A stretch of 5,189 bases of DNA from an uncultured Clostridia bacterium (lineage in GTDB: Bacteria > Bacillota > Clostridia > Oscillospirales > Acutalibacteraceae), in assembly GCA_944384865.1 (NCBI GenBank), contig CALWVC010000118.1:1-5189 (forward strand), read 5' to 3'. The notes under the pieces are model-generated. The model was not told where the DNA came from. It saw only the letters and a list, made by a program, of their open reading frames with translations, and did no database searches. Shown here piece by piece: positions 1-5,189 of this stretch; the first letter of the stretch is position 1, and every line of letters starts with the position of its first letter. The position numbers and the translations under genes were made by a program.

Positions 1-74
1 TCATAAAGCAACGCCTGATAAGTATCGTTCAATTTTTTGAGCAGTTTATTTGCTTCTGCAGAGGTGTATTTCAT
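1..74 (-). CDS. Partial 5' end of a small unrecognised protein gene, running off the left edge
   Basis: Reading the minus strand from the ATG at 74-72 gives an open frame of 24 codons plus 2 nt to the window edge. The protein begins MKYTSAEANKLLKKLNDTYQ and continues ALLY, which looks like an amphipathic, Lys- and Leu-rich helix, possibly a coiled coil. There is no signal peptide. Upstream on the minus strand lie an AAAGG (complement of 87-91, 12 nt spacer) and a GAAG (complement of 81-84, 6 nt spacer), either of which could serve as ribosome binding site. I do not recognise the family and assign no function. The gene is divergent from everything else in the window, so 75-558 is a shared upstream region. 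The start looks convincing, but only the first residues can be judged. Confidence 0.65.
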   Translation of the reverse strand, partial: MKYTSAEANKLLKKLNDTYQALLY

Positions 75-370
75 CGTGATCTTCAACCTTTCTATATAAA
101 CTTAAAATATTGCCTTGACGCTAAAAATAATTTTGGGTTCCCGTCAGATGTATTTTCTAAATAAAAGACTGCATTGGACCAGAAAAATGACGAGTTGCAA
201 ATGCAAAAAAACTTTTGGAAAGCGAAAAAGGAACTATTGCGCTTGCAAGATTGATACCCACCACGAAGACTCCTTTATCATTTTTTCTAAAGTATACCGT
301 GCGTTTTTTGAAAATACAAATTAAATTCCGTAAAAATTCGTATTGATGTTTATTTATGGTGCAACAGCAT

Positions 371-398
371 CTTACATTTTGTCAAAGTCTATTATAAT
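371..398 (+). promoter_or_regulatory. Candidate sigma-A promoter
   Basis: A perfect TATAAT at 393-398 is preceded by CTTACA at 371-376 (4 of 6 matches to TTGACA) with a 16 nt spacer. A better -35-like TTGTCA at 379-384 is too close to pair with this -10. Transcription would start near 405 and give a leader of roughly 150 nt before the small gene at 559. The region is AT-rich, so chance matches are likely. Confidence 0.35.
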
Positions 399-422
399 AG
401 CCTTTCAGAATCTGCCTTTTAA

Positions 423-440
423 CAATATAATCAATATAAT
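423..440 (+). repeat. Perfect tandem direct repeat, 2 x 9 bp (CAATATAAT)
   Basis: CAATATAAT occurs twice with no spacer (423-431 and 432-440). The pair is bracketed by AACAAT at 421-426 and ATTGTT at 439-444, which form an inverted repeat. It lies between two promoter-like sequences, 10 nt upstream of the TTGTAT of the second. Each unit also contains TATAAT. This could be an operator for a DNA-binding regulator, but low-complexity AT DNA can give such repeats by chance. Confidence 0.5.
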
Positions 441-450
441 TGTTTTTTAT

Positions 451-479
451 TTGTATTATTTAAAATCATGCACTATACT
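451..479 (+). promoter_or_regulatory. Candidate promoter for the 50-residue gene
   Basis: TTGTAT at 451-456 and TATACT at 474-479 are separated by exactly 17 nt. The expected transcription start is near 486, just ahead of the SD-like GGGAG at 491-495. The leader to the gene at 559 would be about 70 nt. Spacing is ideal and the -10 is good (5 of 6), but the -35 matches only its first three bases. Confidence 0.4.
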
Positions 480-504
480 GTGTGCGGGAAGGGAGATGAA
501 AGAT

Positions 505-531
505 ATGCAAATCAACATTTATTATGACTGA
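505..531 (+). CDS. Possible 8-residue leader peptide or gene remnant
   Basis: The ATG at 505 has an AAGGGAG (489-495) with a 9 nt spacer and reads MQINIYYD before TGA at 529-531. It sits between the candidate promoter at 451-479 and the SD of the 50-residue gene at 543-550. It may be a translated upstream peptide, the 5' stub of a deleted gene, or chance. There is no internal evidence, such as repeated codons, for an attenuation mechanism. Confidence 0.2.
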   Translation: MQINIYYD

Positions 532-558
532 ACAAATATATGAAAGGAGGACGATACT

Positions 559-711
559 ATGGAATTGTCGCATTACGATGTGGTATATCGTGCAACGCCA
601 ACCTCAGGATACAGTAAAATGCCAATATACTGTCATGGCGAATATGAAGCAATTGACAAGGTCAAAAAACTTTATCCCAAAGCGGTTATTATCGAAGTAA
701 AGAAGAGGTAA
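559..711 (+). CDS. Small 50-residue protein of unknown function
   Basis: The ATG at 559 follows a near-perfect SD, AAAGGAGG (543-550), with an 8 nt spacer, and the frame ends at TAA 709-711. The protein starts MELSHYDVVYRATPTSGYSK, and later has a helix-like EYEAIDKVKKLYP followed by AVIIEVKKR. This suggests a small beta-alpha-beta fold: strand YDVVYRAT, a loop with Pro/Gly and one Cys (C25), the helix, and a final strand. It is soluble and basic at the end, with no signal peptide or membrane segment. I do not recognise the family. The excellent SD and protein-like composition make it a likely real gene. It is followed by the hairpin-rich stretch 722-858 and by the polymerase-like gene on the same strand, so it may be a separate upstream transcript or the first gene of the same unit. 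Confidence 0.78.
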   Translation: MELSHYDVVYRATPTSGYSKMPIYCHGEYEAIDKVKKLYPKAVIIEVKKR

Positions 712-721
712 TGTTGTACAA

Positions 722-821
722 CTGTATATAAAGTTATCTTATACAGCCTAGTCTATGGCAATGAGGAATTGCAAATATTAAAATGTCCAAAATGAATGCT
801 GTATGGCATTCATCAGTGAAT
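722..821 (+). promoter_or_regulatory. Cluster of small potential stem-loops, some mutually exclusive
   Basis: Three inverted repeats lie in series: CTGTATA/TATACAG (722-728 with 740-746, 11 nt loop), GCAAT/ATTGC (758-762 with 768-772, 5 nt loop), and ATGAATGC/GCATTCAT (792-799 with 806-813, 6 nt loop). The right arm of the third can alternatively pair downstream, ATTCA 808-812 with TGAAT 817-821 around a 4 nt loop, so the two hairpins exclude each other. With the strong hairpin at 829-858 this resembles a structured leader or a small RNA. No known riboswitch core is recognised. Confidence 0.35.
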
Positions 822-828
822 ATATAAA

Positions 829-858
829 GGGCGTTATGGCTGAAAAGTCATAGCGCCC
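829..858 (+). terminator. Strong GAAA-loop hairpin; weak terminator or leader structure
   Basis: A 13 bp stem pairs 829-841 (GGGCGTTATGGCT) with 846-858 (AGTCATAGCGCCC), with only two G-U wobbles and a GAAA tetraloop at 842-845. It is followed by TATTTAAA rather than a real T-run, so it is a poor intrinsic terminator by the usual criteria. It separates the 50-residue gene from the promoter-like TATAAT and SD of the polymerase-like gene, so ending the upstream transcript is the simplest role. A regulatory leader role is the alternative. Confidence 0.55.
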
Positions 859-876
859 TATTTAAACCCTCAAAAA

Positions 877-908
877 TTGATTTCATTTGTATTTTCGGAT
901 TTTATAAT
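877..908 (+). promoter_or_regulatory. Candidate promoter of the polC-like operon
   Basis: A perfect TATAAT lies at 903-908. The best -35-like element, TTGATT at 877-882, is 20 nt upstream, longer than the usual 16-18 nt, so the -35 is uncertain. Transcription from this -10 would start near 915 and give a leader of about 23 nt containing the SD at 922-929. That would place the upstream ATG at 914 at or before the transcript start, which argues for translation from 938. Confidence 0.4.
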
Positions 909-921
909 GTACGATGTCCGT

Positions 922-929
922 GAAAGGAG
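922..929 (+). promoter_or_regulatory. Ribosome binding site that sets the polC-like start at 938
   Basis: GAAAGGAG at 922-929 has an 8 nt spacer to the ATG at 938. The in-frame upstream ATG at 914 has no SD and would lie upstream of this site. The protein from 938 starts MKKERVEL, directly at the conserved beginning of the PHP domain. Confidence 0.8.
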
Positions 930-937
930 CGAAAACG

Positions 938-3529
938 ATGAAAAAAGAACGGGTAGAATTAAATGTACACACCAAAATGTCCGCAATGGACGCGGTGACG
1001 TCTATCAGCGAATATATCAAACGCGCCGCAAAATGGGGGCATACGGCGATTGCTGTCACAGATCATGGCTGTGTGCAGGCATTTCCGGAAGCAAGACGTG
1101 TGGCTGAAGAACTCGAAAAGCAGGGGCGCAGTGTTAAAATCATCTACGGTATGGAGGCGTATTGTGCAGATAAAGAAGAGGCGCAGCCGTTTCATATGAC
1201 GATTCTGGTTCAAAACCATACAGGGCTTAAGAATTTATTTCATTTGGTTTCGTTGTCGCATCTGCGCAACTTTCAAGGAGTGCCCGTTATAATAAAGGAG
1301 GAACTGAAAAAATATCGTGCCGGTCTGCTTCTAGGAAGCGGCTGCGGCAATGGAAAAATGTTTTGCGCCGCCGCACAAGGAAAGACGCCGGAAGAATTAT
1401 ATGCCATTGCAAGGGAATACGATTTTCTGGAGATACAGCCTGTCTGGAACTGTAAATATGCAAATGCAGCCAACAGCAAAATTCAGGGAAAACTTCAAAG
1501 GATCAACACGGTAATTGTGCGGATCGGCGAGGAGATACAAATGCCTGTCTGCGCCACCGGAAACGTCCATTATCTTGAACCGGAGGATATGCAGGCGTAC
1601 CATATTTTGAAGGGCATTCGCGGAGCTTCAGAAAATAAAATTCAGTCCTTCCTTCATTTTCGCTCCACAAAAGAGATGCTTAATGCGTTCAATTATCTCG
1701 GCGAAGAAAAGGCGTATGAAGTTGTGATTGACAACACGAATAAAATTGCTGATAGTATCGAAAAGGTTCGTCCCATACCAGAGGGGAGATTTTTTCCGTT
1801 TATAGCCGATGCCGAAGAACGGCTTACCGCGATTGCCAGAAGTCGGGCCGAAACGCTTTACGGCGCCCCGCTACCCGATATTGTAAAAGAACGGATAGAG
1901 AAGGAACTGTCTATAGTACGGGAACAGGGAACGGCTTCGTTGTTCATGATTGCCCAACTACAGGTCGAACACTCTGAACAACAGGGCTTTCATGTAATGA
2001 CACGTGGATCAGCCGGTGCATCTCTGCTTTCGTTTCTGGCTGGGATCAGCGAAGTAAATCCGTTGCCGCCGCATTACTGCTGCCCTCATTGCCGGCACAC
2101 GGAATTTTTTATCCACAGTGAAGTTGAATCCGGATTTGACCTGCCTGAAACAGTCTGCCCTGTTTGCGGAGAAAAAATGAAGCGAGACGGGCAGAATATT
2201 CCGTATCAAGCCTTTTTCGGCTGGGACGGAAAGAAAACGCCGGATTTTGATTTAAATTTCTCAGGTGAATATATTGCGCATGGATATGCGATTAAACATA
2301 TTGAATCATTGTTCGGTAAAAAGCATGTTGTAAAAGGAGGCGTTGTCTCCACCGTCCCCGAACGACTTGCCCAACAGTATATCCGGAATTATGAAAAGAA
2401 AACATGCTCGGAATTTCCAGAAAAAACAAGAGAAGCCCTCGCTGACGCCCTGACAGGCGTTAAATACGCGGTCGGCCAGCATCCGGGCGGGCTTGTCATC
2501 ATTCCGGAGAGTTTTGCAGCGGAGGACTTTACACCGCTACAATATGCCGGAAACGATCCGGATTCGGCAATCTGCACCCATTTTGATTTTCACGATCTCA
2601 GTGAAACCCTTTTAAAACTCGATGATCTTGGACATGATGTACCGACATTATATCACTATCTGGAAAAATATACAGGAATATCCGTTACAAAAGCCGATTT
2701 ATTTGACCCGGCAGTATACCAGCTCTTCAACTCATCTGAACCGCTGGGTATATCCGCAGAGACGTTTGGTGTTCAAACTGGGACTTTCTCTTTACCCTGT
2801 TTTAATACACCGTTCGCGCAAAAACTTCTTTCGGTCTGTCAGCCACACTCTTTTACTGAAATCATAAAGATTATCGGGCTTTTGCACGGAACCGGTGTAT
2901 GGCATAACAACGCAGAAACACTACTGGAAACAGGCGTTTGCCGGTTATCCGATGTAATTGCAAGCCGCGAGGATATATTTGATACTCTCAAAGCATATGA
3001 CCTGCGTACAGATTTTGCACTTCGGGTTCCAGAGTTTATATGGACAAAAAAAGCAGGTAAGCATATCAGTAAAAATGATGAGATTGAAATGCTGAAGTGC
3101 GGTATCCCAAGCTGGTATATCGATTCCTTAAAAAAGATTCGATATCTTTATCCAAAAGCATATGCTGTTGAAACTGCGCTGGCAGCAGTGCGGCTAGGCT
3201 GGTACAAACTATATTATCCAGCGGAATATTATGCAGCATACCTTACCACAAAAGAGGCGGTTATTGAGGAAAAGACCGTTATGTGCGGTGAGCAGCAATT
3301 ACGAAAATTTATCGAGCAAAAGTGCGAGCGAGAACAAAATACATCGTGTATTGGTACAGCCCAAATTTTTGAACTGATCTATGAAGCTCTGACGAGGGGT
3401 ATTCGCTTTCTGCCGGCAGACCAGATACACTCGGATCCATGCCGATTTCTCCCCGAGAACGGTGCTGTTCGGCTACCGACAAGTTCTATCGCAAACGGGG
3501 TTGTAATGGAGACGAAAACAAATGGATAA
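938..3529 (+). CDS. Compact PolC-like DNA polymerase III alpha homologue without exonuclease
   Basis: This 863-residue protein aligns with the Gram-positive replicative polymerase PolC, normally about 1,440 residues. It starts at the PHP domain (about 1-230): N9-V-H11, D42-H43, E73, H86, H108 and NVH211 are visible. PolC inserts a DEDDh exonuclease (FDVETTG motif) after the YGxEA segment; here YGMEAYCAD runs straight on to TILVQNHTGLKNLF, so it is absent. The polymerase core follows: RGS at 356-358, a four-Cys zinc knuckle (C382, C385, C407, C410), PDFDLNFSGEY with catalytic D436 and D438, GQHPGG at 513-518, and LKLD with D562, the third catalytic Asp. The protein ends before the PolC helix-hairpin-helix and the C-terminal clamp-binding motif, and lacks the PolC N-terminal domain. 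First PHP His is Asn (N9), and PolC KAHAAAY reads KAYAVET (Y742). It is translationally coupled to the next gene. It could be an active element-borne polymerase or a non-processive decoy. Family call firm; activity uncertain. Confidence 0.92.
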   Translation: MKKERVELNVHTKMSAMDAVTSISEYIKRAAKWGHTAIAVTDHGCVQAFPEARRVAEELEKQGRSVKIIYGMEAYCADKEEAQPFHMTILVQNHTGLKNLFHLVSLSHLRNFQGVPVIIKEELKKYRAGLLLGSGCGNGKMFCAAAQGKTPEELYAIAREYDFLEIQPVWNCKYANAANSKIQGKLQRINTVIVRIGEEIQMPVCATGNVHYLEPEDMQAYHILKGIRGASENKIQSFLHFRSTKEMLNAFNYLGEEKAYEVVIDNTNKIADSIEKVRPIPEGRFFPFIADAEERLTAIARSRAETLYGAPLPDIVKERIEKELSIVREQGTASLFMIAQLQVEHSEQQGFHVMTRGSAGASLLSFLAGISEVNPLPPHYCCPHCRHTEFFIHSEVESGFDLPETVCPVCGEKMKRDGQNIPYQAFFGWDGKKTPDFDLNFSGEYIAHGYAIKHIESLFGKKHVVKGGVVSTVPERLAQQYIRNYEKKTCSEFPEKTREALADALTGVKYAVGQHPGGLVIIPESFAAEDFTPLQYAGNDPDSAICTHFDFHDLSETLLKLDDLGHDVPTLYHYLEKYTGISVTKADLFDPAVYQLFNSSEPLGISAETFGVQTGTFSLPCFNTPFAQKLLSVCQPHSFTEIIKIIGLLHGTGVWHNNAETLLETGVCRLSDVIASREDIFDTLKAYDLRTDFALRVPEFIWTKKAGKHISKNDEIEMLKCGIPSWYIDSLKKIRYLYPKAYAVETALAAVRLGWYKLYYPAEYYAAYLTTKEAVIEEKTVMCGEQQLRKFIEQKCEREQNTSCIGTAQIFELIYEALTRGIRFLPADQIHSDPCRFLPENGAVRLPTSSIANGVVMETKTNG

Positions 3530-3851
3530 ATACTGCTATAATCACAATGTGAAAATAAATCTTTTGAACGAAATATTTGGAGAAAAGGCCGTGATGGGTT
3601 ACTGTGAAAAGAATACCCGAAAAAGAAACGCGATTATCCGAACGGCCATGGAAATGTTGCCGACAGCCCAGAGAAAACTAATCCTGTATAAATACGGGTT
3701 CACAGACGGGCATATACACACAACCAGGCAGACAGCCAAACACCTCGGAATTTCGCAGGAAGAGACAAAACAAATGGAAGCATTTGCCCTACGGTTGCTT
3801 CGCAGTCCCTCCTGTTCAAAAGTTCTTCAAAAGTTGCTCTCCATGCTGTGA
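3522..3851 (+). CDS. Small protein with an isolated sigma-70 region 4-like domain
   Basis: This 109-residue protein starts inside the end of the polymerase-like gene: ATGGATAA overlaps by 8 nt, and GGAG at 3508-3511 provides an SD with a 10 nt spacer. Residues 46-109 align along the whole of region 4 of primary sigma factors. LPTAQRKLILYKYGFTDG matches the start of region 4, TTRQTAKHLGISQEETKQME the helix-turn-helix, and ALRLLRSPSCSKVLQKLL the C-terminal end (compare ALRKLRHPSRS in SigA/RpoD). Regions 1-3, including the -10-binding region 2, are absent; residues 1-45 look unrelated. In the recognition helix, E80 and Q84 match E585 and Q589 of E. coli sigma-70, K83 is a conservative change from R588, while R584 and R586 are replaced by Q79 and E81. 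It could bind the RNA polymerase beta flap, act as a small DNA-binding regulator, or complement a split sigma factor. Domain call is strong; role unknown. Confidence 0.85.
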   Translation: MDKYCYNHNVKINLLNEIFGEKAVMGYCEKNTRKRNAIIRTAMEMLPTAQRKLILYKYGFTDGHIHTTRQTAKHLGISQEETKQMEAFALRLLRSPSCSKVLQKLLSML

Positions 3852-3896
3852 GAAGCATTTGATGATATCGTTAGATATAAAAATGAAGTGAGGGTT

Positions 3897-5189
3897 ATGA
3901 TGAACATGAAAGAATTTGACGCCATTATCGGATATTCCGCAGTAAAAAAGGAATTAGAGCAAATTGCTGATGTGCTGAAAAATGACGTACCCTACAAAAG
4001 ACTTGGCGTCACGCCGCCACACGGCCTTCTGATTCATGGAGAACCCGGCGTAGGCAAAACGCTGATGGCAACCGCTCTCGTCAAAGCGAGCGGCCGAAAA
4101 GTCTTTATTTGCCGTAAGGATCAGCCCAACGGCGATTTCGTTAAAGCAATCAAAAATGCCTTTGATCAGGCTGCGTCCGAAACGCCTTCTATTATTTTTC
4201 TGGATGATATGGATAAATTCTCCAATGGAGATGAACGTCATCCTGATGCGGAGGAATATGTGACGGTACAGTCCTGTATTGATGAGATTCGTGATAAAGA
4301 GGTCTTTGTGCTGGCTACGGCCAACAATCTCCGCTGTCTTCCACGTTCCCTGCTGCGGGCGGGTCGTTTCGACCGCAGTATCCGGATAGATGCGCCGCAT
4401 GGAGAGGATGCCGAACAGATCACCGCCTATTATCTCAGTCAAAAGAAATTTGTATCTGACGTGGATGTGCAGACCATCGCCCGCATCTTGGATGGACGTT
4501 CCTGCGCCGAACTGGAAACAGTTATCAACGAGGCAGGTCTGTACGCAGGTTTTGAGCGTTCGGACAGTATCACCATGAAGCACTTCATGAAAGCATGTAT
4601 GAGAATCCTTTTTGATATGCCGGAATCCGACTTGCCCACGGAAGACGACTGCCTGCCAAATCTTTGTGATGGCGACAACATCCTTTCGCAAATCAGCTAT
4701 CATGAAGCCGGCCATGCGGTCGTGCATGAACTGCTCTTTCCAGGAGACGTCACCCTGGTTTCTGCTCGTGGAAAAGGTAGGCATACCGGCGGCTTTACTT
4801 CCTGTTACAACAATCCGCACACACATCCAGCGTATCGAGCAAAAGGAAGAATCATTGCCTCTCTCGGGGGTATGGCGGCAACAGAGCAGGTATACGGGCT
4901 TCACGACTGCGGTGCGTCAAGAGATCTTGACCAAGCGTTTGAAAGCATGAGGAATCTGGTGGTAAACGACTGTATCTGCGGGTTCCCTCTGCATTCCGGA
5001 GATTGTCGGGATTCCGAAGAATTAATTGCCCGGCAGGAACAGATTGTCGCCGCCGAAGTAGAAAAGGCCTATCGGAAAGCTAAAGAAATTTTGGCATGTA
5101 ACCGCGAATTCTTGGATGCGCTGGCGGCCGAACTTGTAAAAAAATCGCTCCTAACTGCCCACGATGTACAACGTATCAAATCGGGATGC
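3897..5189 (+). CDS. Soluble FtsH-like AAA+ / M41 zinc metalloprotease (3' end off window)
   Basis: The frame is open from ATG 3897 to the edge (431 codons); ATG 3900 is an equally good start because GAGG at 3890-3893 lies 6 nt ahead of it. Residue 7 already begins the AAA+ module (FDAIIGYSAVKKELEQI), so FtsH's transmembrane and extracytoplasmic parts are missing. Visible motifs are Walker A GEPGVGKT (48-55), Walker B IIFLDDMD (99-106), sensor 1 ATANN, LLRAGRFDR with arginine fingers R157 and R160, and the lid segment SCAELETVINEAGLYAG. The M41 peptidase follows, with zinc motif H269-E270-A-G-H273 and the third ligand D343 in GASRDLDQ. About 88 residues follow D343, so only the last few codons are probably missing. 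The Walker B catalytic Glu is Asp (D104), and the aromatic FVG pore loop of FtsH is not recognisable. ATP-dependent degradation of cytosolic proteins is the likely activity. It lies 45 nt after the sigma-like gene with no terminator between, so is probably co-transcribed. Confidence 0.93.
   Translation, partial: MMNMKEFDAIIGYSAVKKELEQIADVLKNDVPYKRLGVTPPHGLLIHGEPGVGKTLMATALVKASGRKVFICRKDQPNGDFVKAIKNAFDQAASETPSIIFLDDMDKFSNGDERHPDAEEYVTVQSCIDEIRDKEVFVLATANNLRCLPRSLLRAGRFDRSIRIDAPHGEDAEQITAYYLSQKKFVSDVDVQTIARILDGRSCAELETVINEAGLYAGFERSDSITMKHFMKACMRILFDMPESDLPTEDDCLPNLCDGDNILSQISYHEAGHAVVHELLFPGDVTLVSARGKGRHTGGFTSCYNNPHTHPAYRAKGRIIASLGGMAATEQVYGLHDCGASRDLDQAFESMRNLVVNDCICGFPLHSGDCRDSEELIARQEQIVAAEVEKAYRKAKEILACNREFLDALAAELVKKSLLTAHDVQRIKSGC

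Larger units (their letters stand above)
75..558. other. AT-rich intergenic region between divergent genes
   Basis: About 480 nt separates the minus-strand gene start at 74 from the plus-strand start at 559, and the stretch is conspicuously AT-rich. Open frames crossing it (a TTG-initiated one at 115-324 and an ATG one at 343-531) lack a properly spaced SD for their first start codon and give low-complexity, family-less proteins, so I read them as chance. What I can support here are two promoter-like sequences (371-398 and 451-479), a tandem 9 bp repeat (423-440) and a possible very short peptide (505-531). Nothing recognisable is seen from about 100 to 370. Confidence 0.6.

Noticed and set aside
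115..324. 69-codon TTG-initiated frame rich in Cys, Lys and Arg
   Set aside because: There is no SD before the TTG or before the internal ATG at 187, the composition is low-complexity, and it sits in AT-rich intergenic DNA. The Cys spacing fits no zinc-binding motif I recognise.
379..398. TTGTCA (379-384) with TATAAT (393-398) as a promoter
   Set aside because: The -35-like element matches 5 of 6 bases, but the spacer is only 8 nt, far too short for sigma-A promoters.
343..531. 62-codon hydrophobic frame
   Set aside because: It has no SD and overlaps promoter-like elements and the tandem repeat; the Ile/Tyr/Phe-rich sequence is what AT-rich DNA encodes by chance. Only its last 8 codons, with their own SD, are kept as a weak candidate.
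829..858. Hairpin as a strong Rho-independent terminator
   Set aside because: The stem is excellent, but the following TATTTAAA lacks a run of T residues. I keep it only as a weak terminator or leader structure.
914..937. ATG at 914 as start of the polC-like gene
   Set aside because: No SD precedes it, it is at or before the expected transcript start from the TATAAT at 903-908, and the eight extra residues precede the conserved PHP start. ATG 938 has GAAAGGAG at 8 nt.
877..1107. 76-codon frame crossing the promoter and start of the polC-like gene
   Set aside because: It is out of frame with the PHP coding sequence and has no SD or domain.
2622..2867. 81-codon plus-strand frame inside the polC-like gene
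   Set aside because: It overlaps the conserved polymerase palm region in another frame and shows no similarity or SD of its own.
3954..4904. Long 316-codon open frame on the minus strand
   Set aside because: It lies wholly antisense to the FtsH-like gene, whose AAA+ and M41 motifs are unmistakable. The minus-strand protein shows no recognisable domain, so it is a by-product of codon use on the coding strand.

Overview
This window looks like part of a mobile-element accessory region, probably integrative/conjugative, from a low-GC Gram-positive bacterium, most likely a Clostridia-type gut Firmicute. The evidence is strong AAAGGAGG-type ribosome binding sites, a PolC-type (Gram-positive) polymerase homologue, AT-rich intergenic DNA, and short, rearranged versions of housekeeping proteins packed into one operon. 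No integrase, relaxase, att site, tRNA, rRNA or CRISPR array is visible, so the mobile-element assignment is inference.

Layout. Positions 1-74 hold the first 24 codons of a minus-strand gene that runs off the left edge. Positions 75-558 are AT-rich and mostly non-coding, with two plausible plus-strand promoters, a perfect 2 x 9 bp tandem repeat and a possible 8-codon peptide. A 50-residue gene of unknown function (559-711) has an excellent Shine-Dalgarno (SD) sequence. Positions 712-905 hold a run of four or more potential stem-loops and a TATAAT box.

A tight plus-strand operon follows. (1) 938-3529 encodes an 863-residue PolC-like DNA polymerase III alpha homologue. It has the PHP and polymerase core but no N-terminal domain, no proofreading exonuclease, and no C-terminal HhH or clamp-binding tail. 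(2) 3522-3851 overlaps it by 8 nt and encodes a 109-residue protein whose C-terminal two thirds match region 4 of a primary sigma factor, without regions 1-3. (3) 3897 to the right edge encodes a soluble FtsH-like AAA+ / M41 zinc metalloprotease without transmembrane segments.

Interpretation. All three operon products are cut-down paralogues of core host machines: the replicative polymerase, the housekeeping sigma factor and the membrane protease FtsH. The polymerase keeps its catalytic aspartates, and the protease keeps its ATPase and zinc motifs apart from a Walker B Glu-to-Asp change and an altered pore loop. The sigma-like protein has changed residues in the -35 recognition helix. Co-transcription suggests a joint role, such as element replication or interference with host replication and transcription. 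That link is a hypothesis and is not shown by the sequence.
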